Source: Salipiger aestuarii (GTDB taxonomy: Bacteria; Pseudomonadota; Alphaproteobacteria; Rhodobacterales; Rhodobacteraceae). Taken from it: a DNA stretch of 64,000 bases. Below are positions 8,185 through 17,118 of the stretch, piece by piece. The stretch spans positions 1 to 64,000 of the forward strand of contig NZ_QLMG01000004.1 of assembly GCF_003259905.1 (NCBI RefSeq). The letters are read 5' to 3'. A program made the translations under genes and the position numbers. The notes beneath the pieces are model-generated. The model saw nothing but the letters and a program-made list of their open reading frames with translations, ran no database searches and had not been told where the DNA came from. The first letter of the stretch is position 1; each line of letters begins with the position of its first letter.

Positions 8185-9288
8185 CTACATGACCAGGAAT
8201 TCCGCGTGCAGCGCGCCCGCGGCTTTGATGCTCTTGAGAATGTCGATCATATCTCTGGGCGAAACGCCCAGCGCATTGAGACCCGCAATAACTTCGGACA
8301 GCGACGTCCCACTCGGGATCTCGGCAAGGCTGATTCCGGGCTCTTCGTTGATTTCCGCCTGCGTCCGCGGAACCACCACGGTTTCTCCATCGCCAAAAGG
8401 ACTGGGTTGCACGGTCAACGGCGCCTCTTCTATGCGCAGCGTCAGGTTGCCTTGCGAAACCGCCACACGAGAGATGCGCACATCCTCGCCCATCACGATG
8501 GTGCCCGACCGCTGATCGACAACGACGCGCGCCCGGCGCTCTGGCTCGACCGGTAGATTTTCGATCGCGACCACTGCACGCGCCGGAGAGCCCGTCGCAG
8601 TGCGCTGAAGATTGATCGAAACCGTCCCGGCGTCCATCATTTCCGCGACGCCGCGACCCACATTGGCATTGATGACGTTTTCGATTCGGGCTGCGGTAGT
8701 GAAATCCGGTTCGCGCAGCGCCAGCCGAAGGGTCGATAGCTCTGAAAAGTCGAACTCGACCTCACGCTCGATTCTTGCGCCCGCCGGTATAACGCCGGAG
8801 GTTGGTACACCCTGAACGACCCGCGCACCATCACCCTCGGCTTCGACACCCCCCGCGATAATGGTACCTTGCGCGACCGCGTAGATCTGGCCATCCGCTG
8901 CGTTCAACGGCGTCATGATCAGCGTTCCGCCAAGAAGGCTTTTTGCATCGCCGATGGCTGAAACCGTGACATCGATCTGGCTGCCGGCGCGGCCGAACGG
9001 CGGCAACCTGCCCGTTACGAACACGGCCGCAACATTGCGCGGCCGGAACTGTTCACCGGTCACATTGACCCCCAGGCGTTCGAGGATGTTCTGCATGATC
9101 TCTTCGGTGAAGGGGGCGTTGCGCAAGCCGTCGCCTGTCCCGTTCAGGCCCACGACGAGCCCGTAGCCAACAAGGTCGTTGGATCGCACTCCGTCGACTT
9201 CCACGAGATCCTTGATACGAACAGATTGAGCCTCGGCAAGGCCGCCGCAGATTCCCAGACAAACCGCGACCATCATCATGAGCCGCAT
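8185..9288 (-). CDS. flgI: Flagellar P-ring protein FlgI
   Basis: FlgI assembles the periplasmic P ring around the flagellar rod. The 367-residue product has an N-terminal signal peptide (cleavage near AEAQ-S) followed by the highly conserved start of the mature protein, RIKDLVEVDGVRSNDLVGYG, then VVGLNGTGDG. The C-terminal part contains SLSEVIAGLNALGVSPRDMI, the usual FlgI ending that leads to a DILKSIKAAGALHAE tail. The ATG overlaps the flgL stop by one base (TGATG). Length is normal for the family. Confidence 0.97.
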   Translation of the reverse strand: MRLMMMVAVCLGICGGLAEAQSVRIKDLVEVDGVRSNDLVGYGLVVGLNGTGDGLRNAPFTEEIMQNILERLGVNVTGEQFRPRNVAAVFVTGRLPPFGRAGSQIDVTVSAIGDAKSLLGGTLIMTPLNAADGQIYAVAQGTIIAGGVEAEGDGARVVQGVPTSGVIPAGARIEREVEFDFSELSTLRLALREPDFTTAARIENVINANVGRGVAEMMDAGTVSINLQRTATGSPARAVVAIENLPVEPERRARVVVDQRSGTIVMGEDVRISRVAVSQGNLTLRIEEAPLTVQPSPFGDGETVVVPRTQAEINEEPGISLAEIPSGTSLSEVIAGLNALGVSPRDMIDILKSIKAAGALHAEFLVM

Positions 9289-10289
9289 CAGAGATACCCC
9301 ACGAGCGACATCCGCGACGAGCGAACCGTGATTGCGTAGATTGCCTCCAGCTGCGAGCGCGTATTCTCGTAGGCGGTCGCCGCTTCGTATTCATCGGTAC
9401 CGACCAGCTCGGTTCGCGCGATCATCATCGCCGTGCGCTCTGACGAATTGCGCGCGACCGTGTCTTCGATTCTGCCTTCCAGCGCGCCGAGCCCCGCCCG
9501 CAGTTCGACCACGCGTGCTTGCGACGACTGCAGATTAAGCGCCGCGTTGGAAATCAGTTCTGATTTGACCTCGGTCGAAAAGCCCAGCACGTCGTTACTG
9601 GCCAGTGCCGCCTTGGCGACTGCTTTCAAAGTTTCCCGAAAGACATCGTCATCAGCGCGAATATCGACCTGCGCGCTTTCGGTGCTGGACAGGCGCATCG
9701 GTGCAAGCGATGTGGTCGAACCTTTATAAGCAAAGGTATCAAAACCGCCTCCTGCTGTATCAAACCAAGTGTCCAAAGCGGATTCGACCCCCGCCACGGT
9801 GGTCGCGCCCGACAATACGGTTTCAAGCTCCGCAAGCAATGCTTCGCTGTCTACGAGGGGCGGCGTGTCGGTGGCCGTTCCCGAAAACAGAAACCGCCCG
9901 GCAATGGACCGGTTCAGCCCGTTCATCATCTGGTCGAGAGAACTTTCCGCAGAAGCAGAAAGCGTGCTGAACATCTCATCGGTCTGCGTCAGCTCGACCT
10001 TCATCAGGTCTTGCGAGAGAGCTTCTGAGCGGCTCTGGATCTCGTCCAGCGTGGTTTGCATCGTGCTTGTCACAAGCCCAGCTTCGGATGTGTTCACACG
10101 ATAGGTTTCGAGCTTGGCGAGATTGCGGTCGATGGACAGCAGTTCGGTGATGTCTCCGCCAAGATGTGAAGCCTTGTCGGTGACAAAGCCGGTAGCGATT
10201 TCCACCGACAGGCTGTCCATCGTGGCATTTAGACGGGTCTGATGAGAGCGCAGAACCAAGGTTCTGGCCAGGTCGCCTACGGTATCCAT
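9288..10289 (-). CDS. flgL: Flagellar hook-filament junction protein FlgL (HAP3)
   Basis: This is the second junction protein between hook and filament, related to flagellin. The 333-residue product has the flagellin-like N-terminal helical segment (LARTLVLRSHQTRLNATMDS...) and a C-terminal helical segment near ARTELVGTDEYEAATAYENT. A more variable middle contains SLDQMMNGLNRSIAGRFLFSG, the FLFSG sequence being typical of FlgL. It lies 10 bp after flgK and overlaps flgI by one base. Secretion is through the flagellar export gate, so no signal peptide is expected and none is seen. Confidence 0.9.
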   Translation of the reverse strand: MDTVGDLARTLVLRSHQTRLNATMDSLSVEIATGFVTDKASHLGGDITELLSIDRNLAKLETYRVNTSEAGLVTSTMQTTLDEIQSRSEALSQDLMKVELTQTDEMFSTLSASAESSLDQMMNGLNRSIAGRFLFSGTATDTPPLVDSEALLAELETVLSGATTVAGVESALDTWFDTAGGGFDTFAYKGSTTSLAPMRLSSTESAQVDIRADDDVFRETLKAVAKAALASNDVLGFSTEVKSELISNAALNLQSSQARVVELRAGLGALEGRIEDTVARNSSERTAMMIARTELVGTDEYEAATAYENTRSQLEAIYAITVRSSRMSLVGYL

Positions 10290-10299
10290 GATTGGCTCC

Positions 10300-11757
10300 T
10301 CAGATGCTCAGAAGGGTTTGCATGAGCTCATCGACCGTGGTCATAACGCGGGCGTTTGCCGCGTAATGCTGTTCGATAAGCAGAAGATCCTGAAGTTCGG
10401 CGTCGGTATCGACGCCTTTTGACAACTCAAGTTCCTTGAGCGCGGTATGCTGCGCGCTGCTGAAGCTTTGCTCGCCATCGGCACGGACCCGCGCCGCCGA
10501 AATCGCGGATACAAAATCCGAGACATGGCCGGCAAAACTGGAGGTTCCGGTCCCGAGGCTGGTCGAGCTGGGCACGGAAAGACCGTCAAGTGCGTCCGAA
10601 TAGCCCTGAATCAGGGTCGCGTCCCCGACATTGCCCTGCGTTGCGGCGCCGAGGCCGTCACGAAGTCTCCAGGTTCCGGTCCCGCCGGGATCGACCAGAG
10701 AATTGAGCGAGATCCGGGCCGCGAGCCCAACCTCAAGCAGCGGATCAAAAGCAAGGCCAGCATCGGTGAAAAGCCCCGCATCCCCTGCGGCAAGCGTGGT
10801 ATCAGCGCCTCCGGGGCCGAACCGATCCACGAGATCGCGCGCGATGCCATCCAGCGCCGCCTGCATATCGACCGCCACGACATCGCGGATTTGCAGCTGG
10901 GCGCCAAGAGTGCCGCCGCCAAGCGGACCCTCGTTGGTGCTGTTGATCGCGTGGCCATTGATGGTGATCCCCGACAGACCGCCGTCCGCAAGTGTCCGGT
11001 CCGCCGTGATCGGTTCCTGCGGTGTGAATCCGATCTGGGCGGGTTGGCCGCTGAAAGACGGATCCAGAAGCACGGTGCCCGAGGCGGCATAGACTGCCAG
11101 CGTCCCGTTGTCGCGCGCCACAGTGCGCAGCGGCACTATTTCGGAAATCGTATCAAGCACCCGCTGGCGTTCGTCCATCAGTGACGACGCATCAGCGCCG
11201 CGCAGCACGCTTTCGCCGATGGAATCGTTCAGCTGCTTCACACTTGCGAGAGAATCGTTCAGAGATTTGATGTCGCTTGCGATCGACTTGTCGGCATCGG
11301 TCCGCGCGTCCTGCAGCGCGCCGCTCACTTGATTGAGCTTTTCGGTAAAGTCCTCTGCGGCGAGGGCTACGGATTTCAGACGCTGATTGGAAGACGGATC
11401 GGAGCTCGCCGACAGAAGCGCATTCTCGAAGTTCGAATAGAGCGTGGTCAAGGACCCCGCCTCTCCGCTTTCGCCGACAAGCATCTCGATCTTGCTGGCG
11501 AAGGTTTGCATGTCGTCGGCGTAGCCGAGCTGGGCATCCGACAGGCGGCGATCCGCAAGAACCACCGCGTCTGTATTTCGGGTCACACCATCGACACTGA
11601 CCCCGCCCCATGTCGTAGAGCGGGACGAGACATCGAGTGTGCGGCGCCCGTAGCTTTCGGTCGTCGCATTCGAAATATTCGACGAAACAAGCGTTGCCTG
11701 ACGGGCCTGTGTGGTGAGGCCGCTCAAGGCGTTGGACAAAGCTCCGGAAAGTGACAT
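10300..11757 (-). CDS. flgK: Flagellar hook-associated protein FlgK (HAP1)
   Basis: FlgK is the first hook-filament junction protein. The 485-residue product opens with the hook/rod family N-terminus (LSGALSNALSGLTTQARQAT followed by ISNATTESYGRR). It contains a helical region with QLNDSIGESVLRGADASSLMDERQ..., where DxRQ near residue 190 is typical of FlgK, and ends with VMTTVDELMQTLLSI, the family C-terminal helix. Order flgE-flgK-flgL follows assembly order. It is somewhat shorter than the enterobacterial FlgK, mainly in the middle. Confidence 0.93.
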   Translation of the reverse strand: MSLSGALSNALSGLTTQARQATLVSSNISNATTESYGRRTLDVSSRSTTWGGVSVDGVTRNTDAVVLADRRLSDAQLGYADDMQTFASKIEMLVGESGEAGSLTTLYSNFENALLSASSDPSSNQRLKSVALAAEDFTEKLNQVSGALQDARTDADKSIASDIKSLNDSLASVKQLNDSIGESVLRGADASSLMDERQRVLDTISEIVPLRTVARDNGTLAVYAASGTVLLDPSFSGQPAQIGFTPQEPITADRTLADGGLSGITINGHAINSTNEGPLGGGTLGAQLQIRDVVAVDMQAALDGIARDLVDRFGPGGADTTLAAGDAGLFTDAGLAFDPLLEVGLAARISLNSLVDPGGTGTWRLRDGLGAATQGNVGDATLIQGYSDALDGLSVPSSTSLGTGTSSFAGHVSDFVSAISAARVRADGEQSFSSAQHTALKELELSKGVDTDAELQDLLLIEQHYAANARVMTTVDELMQTLLSI

Positions 11758-11795
11758 TCAGCGGCCTCCTGTTAAAGGCTGGTCCCCTGCGGGGA

Positions 11796-13094
11796 TCAGC
11801 GTTTCATATTGGTGGTTTCCTGCAGCATCTCGTCCACGGTCTGGATGACCTTGGCGTTGGACGAGTAGGCGCGCTGGGTACGGATCATGTCCGTCAGTTC
11901 CTGCGCGATGTCGGTCGCCGATTCCTGACGTGCATAGGATTTGACGCTGCCAGTCGGGCCGTCTCCCGCATCCCACAGGAAGAACGATCCGCTTTCGGGC
12001 GATGGCCGGAAGGTCGAGCCATCGACCGCGATCATCCCGTTGTAATTCGGAAGGTCCGCGAGCGGGATCTGGTAAAGAACCTGGCTTTGGCCACTGTCGT
12101 AAAGCGCGCTGACATATCCGTTCTCGTCGACTTCGACCGACACCATGTTGCCGACGGACGAGCCGTCCTTGGAAATGGCGATCGGGGCAAAACTGTCACC
12201 AAGCTGCGACAGACCACCGGTTTTGCCCACGGCGCCGATGTCGAACTCGATCGGGCCGCCCGCCGCGTCGACAGTGAACATACCTGTCGTAGCGTCATAG
12301 GCGCCCCCCGTCGCTCCGGCTGCGACGCTTGAAATAGTACCGCCGTCGCCGGTCGTGTTGTCGAACGTGATGGTGTATTCGCCGATTGTCGCGCCATCCT
12401 GCGCCGAATCGGTCATCAGCATCGTCCATTCGTTGGATGTGCCGGTTGCCGGCACTGTCGGAGTGAACGTGATCGAAACGCTCTGCGAGATGCCGACGTT
12501 GTCGAAATACTCGATCTCGAGATATTCGGTTTCCGCCGTTGCGCCAGCTTGGGTGGAGGTCGCCGGGAGGTTCAGCGCCATATTGATCGAGGTGGTCGGA
12601 TCGCCCGTCAGGCTGAGGCTGAACTGGATCGGCTCAAGCCCGTTGATCGTATCGCGCGGATAGTTCGGGATGGACCCGTCCAGATTCGCGGGCCACCCCA
12701 TCAGGTAATAGCCGCTTTCGCTGGCGAGATACCCGTTTTCGTCGATCCGGAAAGACCCGGTCGAGGTCAGTAGAAGCTCGGGCTCGCCCGTCGCCTCGAA
12801 CCGCGACGACGACACCACCGGCAGCATGCCGAGGCCGTCGATGGCCAGGTCTGTTGCGTTCGACGTCGACACCAGCGCGCCGCCCTCGTCGATCAGACGG
12901 AGGTTGTCGACCTTGGTACCGCCCGCGGTATAGGTCGATGCGCCGCTGCTCATCACCAATGCGGTGAAATCGGTTTCGACACGACGATAACCGTAAGTCG
13001 AAGAGTTCGCGATGTTATCGGAAATCGCGGCAAGTCGCGTAGCGTTACCGGCAAGGCCGGATACACCCGCGTTGAGCGAAGATGAAATTGTCAT
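11796..13094 (-). CDS. flgE: Flagellar hook protein FlgE
   Basis: FlgE polymerises to the hook, the universal joint between motor and filament. The 432-residue product begins MTISSSLNAGVSGL and continues with the hook/rod signature (ISDNIANSSTYGYRRVET). A long Gly/Thr/Asp-rich middle region forms the outer hook domains, and the C-terminus has the family helix (QRAYSSNAKVIQTVDEMLQET). The frame extends 14 codons upstream to 13136, but the ATG at 13094 is preceded by AGAAAGG at good distance and matches the family start. A short inverted repeat lies just upstream of this ribosome binding site. Confidence 0.93.
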   Translation of the reverse strand: MTISSSLNAGVSGLAGNATRLAAISDNIANSSTYGYRRVETDFTALVMSSGASTYTAGGTKVDNLRLIDEGGALVSTSNATDLAIDGLGMLPVVSSSRFEATGEPELLLTSTGSFRIDENGYLASESGYYLMGWPANLDGSIPNYPRDTINGLEPIQFSLSLTGDPTTSINMALNLPATSTQAGATAETEYLEIEYFDNVGISQSVSITFTPTVPATGTSNEWTMLMTDSAQDGATIGEYTITFDNTTGDGGTISSVAAGATGGAYDATTGMFTVDAAGGPIEFDIGAVGKTGGLSQLGDSFAPIAISKDGSSVGNMVSVEVDENGYVSALYDSGQSQVLYQIPLADLPNYNGMIAVDGSTFRPSPESGSFFLWDAGDGPTGSVKSYARQESATDIAQELTDMIRTQRAYSSNAKVIQTVDEMLQETTNMKR

Positions 13095-13109
13095 GACACG
13101 CCTTTCTGC

Positions 13110-13135
13110 TGTCTCGGTCAGAAATACCCGAGACA
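13110..13135 (-). promoter_or_regulatory. Hairpin in the flgE leader
   Basis: TGTCTCGG (13110-13117) and CCGAGACA (13128-13135) form a perfect 8-bp inverted repeat with a 10-base loop. In the flgE transcript it lies immediately before the ribosome binding site and could affect flgE translation or mRNA stability. It might instead be part of an operator. No function can be assigned from sequence alone. Confidence 0.35.
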
Positions 13136-13232
13136 ACAGTTAAGCCCGCCGCCTTAACGTGACGCTAACAGCTAAATTTCGAACAAATGCCGCCGCTCAG
13201 GACCCGCCTGGTGCATAGCGCCAAAGCACTGA

Positions 13233-14090
13233 TCAGGATTTTCGCAGGAAGATCACTTCGATGCGATTATTCCTTGTATCCATCGGGTTTGAATCGGCCG
13301 GTTCACGGTCGGCATGGGCCGTCACACGGTCGATCCGCGTCTTTGGCATACCGTCCGACAACAGCATCTGGCGGAAATTGTCTGCCCGCGCGGACGACTT
13401 TTCCCAGGATGGATCCCGCGCCATAACCAGCGGATACGCCGCCGTATGGCCTTCGATCGCCAGCGGATTCGTCACCATCCCCGACACCCGGGAAATGACT
13501 CCTCCGAGCGCCCGCAACAGATCGGTCGGTTGGTCGTCAGCGCCGAACAACGGAGAATCCGGCGTTTCGAACAACTCGACCACCAGCCCTTCGTCGGTCA
13601 CGCGGGTCACGATGTGGCGCATCAGCCCATCATCGACCATGCTTTCACCCGAACGCGCCATCAACGCCTGGCCGATTTCGCGAAGCGCCTCGTCTTCGCC
13701 CCTGGGATCAACGGATTCCCCGCCCTCTCCGGCCTGTTGGCCCGGAGCAAGCGCGCCGCTTGCCTGACGCTGTGCCATGGCGCGCAGGCTGGTCGCACCG
13801 GACCCGACCTGCGGCATGACTTCTTCCGAGAACATGCTGTGGCCACCAAGCGCCCCATCGCCCCCGCCGGATACCCTCGCAATCGCGACGGTCGGCGTAA
13901 AATAGTCCGCAAGCCCCTTGCGCTGCTTTTCCGTCGTCGCATTCAACAGCCACATCAACAGAAAGAAAGCCATCATCGCGGTCACAAAGTCCGCATACGC
14001 GACTTTCCAGGCCCCACCATGGTGCCCGCCGCCGCCAGATACTTTCTTTCTCTTGATGATGATTGGTGCGACATTGCTGTCGACAGCCAT
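13233..14090 (-). CDS. motB: Flagellar motor stator protein MotB
   Basis: MotB anchors the stator to peptidoglycan and carries the ion-binding aspartate. The 285-residue product begins MAVDSNVAPIIIKRKK. It has one membrane helix with the sequence YADFVTAMMAFFLLMWLL (the ion-binding Asp is residue 34), then a plug/linker region, and a C-terminal OmpA-like domain (IEGHTAAYPLV ... DNFRQMLLSDGM ... NRIEVIF). The AGAGGTGG element ahead of the ATG at 14090 fixes the start; the open frame goes seven codons further. As the first gene of the minus-strand cluster it is divergent to the polysaccharide gene and separated from motA by about 5 kb. Confidence 0.95.
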   Translation of the reverse strand: MAVDSNVAPIIIKRKKVSGGGGHHGGAWKVAYADFVTAMMAFFLLMWLLNATTEKQRKGLADYFTPTVAIARVSGGGDGALGGHSMFSEEVMPQVGSGATSLRAMAQRQASGALAPGQQAGEGGESVDPRGEDEALREIGQALMARSGESMVDDGLMRHIVTRVTDEGLVVELFETPDSPLFGADDQPTDLLRALGGVISRVSGMVTNPLAIEGHTAAYPLVMARDPSWEKSSARADNFRQMLLSDGMPKTRIDRVTAHADREPADSNPMDTRNNRIEVIFLRKS

Positions 14091-14305
14091 TACACCACCT
14101 CTTTTAATCACCCCGCCAGAACCCTAAAGGTCCAGACCTTACGGCACGCTTAACAAATAAAAATGTTAACTTAACCCGAGACAGGACGCGCCCCGGGACG
14201 TGCCGTATTTCCCACAGGCGCGCCGTGCAGCGCGCGCGCGCGTGGACAGCGAATGCGCGTTCCTCTAGCTCTGTTCGGGCACACATCCGGACGCAGGGGC
14301 GAGGA
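14091..14305. promoter_or_regulatory. Divergent control region between motB and the YjbH-like gene
   Basis: This 215-bp gap must hold promoters for both the flagellar cluster (minus) and the polysaccharide genes (plus). An AT-rich stretch at about 14148-14175 includes TTAACAAATAAAAATG and GTTAACTTAAC. A run of alternating C and G occurs at about 14230-14243. No sigma-70, sigma-28 or CtrA site could be assigned with confidence. Confidence 0.4.
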
Positions 14306-16459
14306 ATGACAGCGCGGGCAGAATTCAGACGGTCGCGGGCAAGGCTTGCGGTAACAACCGCAGCGGCGGCGCTTGCTTTTGGTGCACCGACGCAGGCCCA
14401 GGACATCCCGACCTTCAACACCTATGGCGTTCCGGGCCTGATCGACATGCCCAGCGCGGAAATGGCCCCCGACGCCACCGTCGGGCTGAGCTACGGACGC
14501 ATCGACCAAAGCAATCGCGGCGCCCTGACCTTTCAGTTGACTCCGCGCCTGTCGGGCACCTTTCGCTACGCCGGAATCGCCGATTTCGACGATCCCAACA
14601 GCAACGCCGACGGCGTCTATTACGACCGAAGCTTCGATATCCGGTTCCTGCTTTTCACCGAAACCGGGATCCGTCCCGCCGTGGCCATCGGCCTTCAGGA
14701 TTTCATCGGCACCGGGATCTATAGCGGGGAATACATCGTCGCGACCAAGACCCTGCTGCCGAAACTGAAAGTCACCGCCGGTCTGGGCTGGGGGCGCCTT
14801 GGCAGCTACAACCCCGCGACCACGTTGGGCGAACGGGCCGACAACCTGCTGGGAAGTGGCGGCCTGCCGACCTATGACCGCTGGTTTCGCGGCGACATCG
14901 CACCGTTCGGCGGGCTCAGCTACGCCTGGAACGACCGGCTGACGCTGAAACTGGAATATTCCTCGGATGCCTATGACGACGAATCCGCCCGCGGCGGGTT
15001 CGAACACGATTCGCCGGTGAACCTTGGCTTCGACTACCGGCTGGACAACGACCTGCGTCTATCGCTGTATTACGCCTACGGCAGTTCTCTGGGCTTTCAA
15101 CTGACCTACCCGATAAACCCCAAGACGCTGGGCATTCCGGGCGGGGTCGAACCTGGCGGCCTGCCGGTGCGTCGCCGCGCCGAGGCCAGCGCGGACGACC
15201 TGGGCTGGACCGCGGCGCTGGACGCTTACGAGGCATCGACCCAAAAGCGTCTCATTTCGAGCCTGGAAAAGGACGACCTCAGCATCGACGGCTATCGGCT
15301 TGAACCGCGCCGCGCCACAATCCGCCTGCGCAACAGCCACTACGGCCGCCCGTCGCAGGCCATTGGCCGCGCGGCCCGTGCAATGACCCGCATCATGCCC
15401 GATTCCGTCGAGGAATTCACCATCATCCCGGTCGAGAACGGCACGCCCATGTCCGCGATCACCTTGCAGCGCAGCGATCTGGAAAACCTTGAAAACGACG
15501 CAGCGGTCGAAATGCTCGCCCGCACGGCAATCACCGACGCCTATGGCAAGGCCCCTGCCCCGGACATCCAGGTGACGCCGAAATTCACCTGGGCGCTGAC
15601 CTCGTATTACGAATATTCATCGTTCGACCCCGACGATCCGCTGCGCGTCGACGTCGGCGCCCAGATCGGGGGTACATGGCAGATCACGCCCCAGCTTGAA
15701 CTGTCCGGCGCCCTGCGCAAGCGCGTGATCGGCAACATCCAGGACATCGACCGCGTTTCGCCGTCCGAACTGCCCCGCGTGCGCACCGACCTGCCGTTCT
15801 ATGCCCAGAATGGCGATCCCAAGATCAGTAACCTGATCCTTTCCTATTACGGTCGTCCCGGCCCCGATCTGTATGGCCGGGTTTCGGCGGGCTACCTCGA
15901 AGCGATGTATGCGGGGATCTCTGGCGAGCTTTTGTGGAAACCCGTCGGCAGCGCGCTTGCGCTCGGGGCCGAACTGAACTTTGTGCGCCGTCGCGACTAC
16001 GACCAGATGTTCGGCCTGATGAGCAACACCACCGAAGAGCCCGATAACGACACCACCCGCGAGATCCCCGATTTCAACGGCCATGTGTCGGCCTATTACG
16101 ATTTCGGCGGTGGCTACCAGGGTCAGATGGACGTGGGGCGCTATCTTGCCGGTGACTGGGGCACCACACTGACGGTGGGACGCGAGTTTGCCAACGGCTG
16201 GAGATTCGGCGCCTTCGCCACCTTTACCAACGTGTCCAGCGACGACTTCGGCGAGGGCTCGTTCGACAAGGGCATCTCGCTCAGCATTCCGGTCAGTGTC
16301 GGGCTGGGCACCCCGTCGCGCCGTGTGGAAACCACGGTCATCCGCCCGATCACCCGCGACGGCGGGGCGCGTCTGGGCGTTCCGGGGCGTCTGTATAATA
16401 ATGTCCGCACCTGGCATGAGCCGGAAATAGCCGATAGCTGGGGAAGGTTCTGGAGATGA
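14306..16459 (+). CDS. YjbH-domain exopolysaccharide outer-membrane protein
   Basis: The 717-residue product belongs to the YjbH/GfcD group, predicted outer-membrane beta proteins linked to exopolysaccharide or capsule secretion. It has a signal peptide ending near APTQAQ-D, then the typical start (NTYGVPGLIDMPSAEMAPDA) and many alternating aromatic/polar beta-strand segments (LSYGRID, GTFRYAG, LSLYYAYG). A C-terminal domain contains GHVSAYYDFGGGYQGQMDVG and GREFANGWRFGAFATF. The ATG at 14306 follows AGGGGCGAGGA; the frame is open 27 codons upstream but with no RBS. It overlaps the YjbF-like gene by four bases, the same pairing as in yjbEFGH and gfc operons. Confidence 0.88.
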   Translation: MTARAEFRRSRARLAVTTAAAALAFGAPTQAQDIPTFNTYGVPGLIDMPSAEMAPDATVGLSYGRIDQSNRGALTFQLTPRLSGTFRYAGIADFDDPNSNADGVYYDRSFDIRFLLFTETGIRPAVAIGLQDFIGTGIYSGEYIVATKTLLPKLKVTAGLGWGRLGSYNPATTLGERADNLLGSGGLPTYDRWFRGDIAPFGGLSYAWNDRLTLKLEYSSDAYDDESARGGFEHDSPVNLGFDYRLDNDLRLSLYYAYGSSLGFQLTYPINPKTLGIPGGVEPGGLPVRRRAEASADDLGWTAALDAYEASTQKRLISSLEKDDLSIDGYRLEPRRATIRLRNSHYGRPSQAIGRAARAMTRIMPDSVEEFTIIPVENGTPMSAITLQRSDLENLENDAAVEMLARTAITDAYGKAPAPDIQVTPKFTWALTSYYEYSSFDPDDPLRVDVGAQIGGTWQITPQLELSGALRKRVIGNIQDIDRVSPSELPRVRTDLPFYAQNGDPKISNLILSYYGRPGPDLYGRVSAGYLEAMYAGISGELLWKPVGSALALGAELNFVRRRDYDQMFGLMSNTTEEPDNDTTREIPDFNGHVSAYYDFGGGYQGQMDVGRYLAGDWGTTLTVGREFANGWRFGAFATFTNVSSDDFGEGSFDKGISLSIPVSVGLGTPSRRVETTVIRPITRDGGARLGVPGRLYNNVRTWHEPEIADSWGRFWR

Positions 16460-17115
16460 TACGCCGCACCGCGCTTGCCGCCGCAGCCCTTCTGGGAATT
16501 GCCGCCTGCAGCAACGATCCCGAATATCTAAGCCCGATCGACACGATCTATGCGGTGCTTTTCGGCGGCAAGGCCGAGCCATCGCCGATCAGCCCCGAGC
16601 AGATCGTGCGCACGCTCGGCAGCACCGACCTTCCGGTAATTTTCTTCGCGATGCCGGAACGCGAAACCCAGTCCCTGCTGCTGAAGATCGAGCAGAACGG
16701 CCCCTATGCAACCTATGGCAACCCCAGCCGACAGTCGGTTGTGCTGCGAAACGGCATGATTACCGGCACGCGCGGGCTGAGCGGCGACCTCATGTCCACC
16801 GACGAGGGCCCGCTGCTGGACCTTGTCCGCGCCCGCCGGGCCGGAACGGCGATCTACATCCAGCGCTGGCTGACCCCCGAGGATGTCACCCGCGTCACAA
16901 CCTACCGCTGCGGCATCGAACCGGACAAACCGGTCGATGTGGCGCTGGGACTCGTGCGATCGGCCGCCAGGGAAATCATCGCCGCCTGCGAAAGCCCGGA
17001 CGGCCCGCCGTTTGTCGATTACTATGTGGTGGACGGCGCCGGCGAAATCCTTGCGTCACGCCAATGGCTTGGGCCCAACATCGGCTACGCCGCGATGCAC
17101 CGGCTGCGGCGCTGA
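16456..17115 (+). CDS. YjbF/GfcB-family lipoprotein
   Basis: A 219-residue lipoprotein: signal sequence with lipobox LLGIAAC, cysteine at about residue 18. The rest resembles the YjbF (GfcB) family, which acts with YjbH in production of an extracellular polysaccharide; the C-terminal RQWLGPNIGYAAMHRLRR is typical. It starts within the end of the YjbH-like gene (ATGA overlap), so the two are translated together. It ends 3 bp from the convergent sugar transferase gene. Confidence 0.8.
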   Translation: MIRRTALAAAALLGIAACSNDPEYLSPIDTIYAVLFGGKAEPSPISPEQIVRTLGSTDLPVIFFAMPERETQSLLLKIEQNGPYATYGNPSRQSVVLRNGMITGTRGLSGDLMSTDEGPLLDLVRARRAGTAIYIQRWLTPEDVTRVTTYRCGIEPDKPVDVALGLVRSAAREIIAACESPDGPPFVDYYVVDGAGEILASRQWLGPNIGYAAMHRLRR

Positions 17116-17118
17116 TCC

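Noticed and set aside
14150-14175. TTAA repeats in the motB divergent region as a CtrA site
   Set aside because: Spacing between the TTAA half sites is 12 or 1 bases, not the 7 needed for the CtrA consensus.
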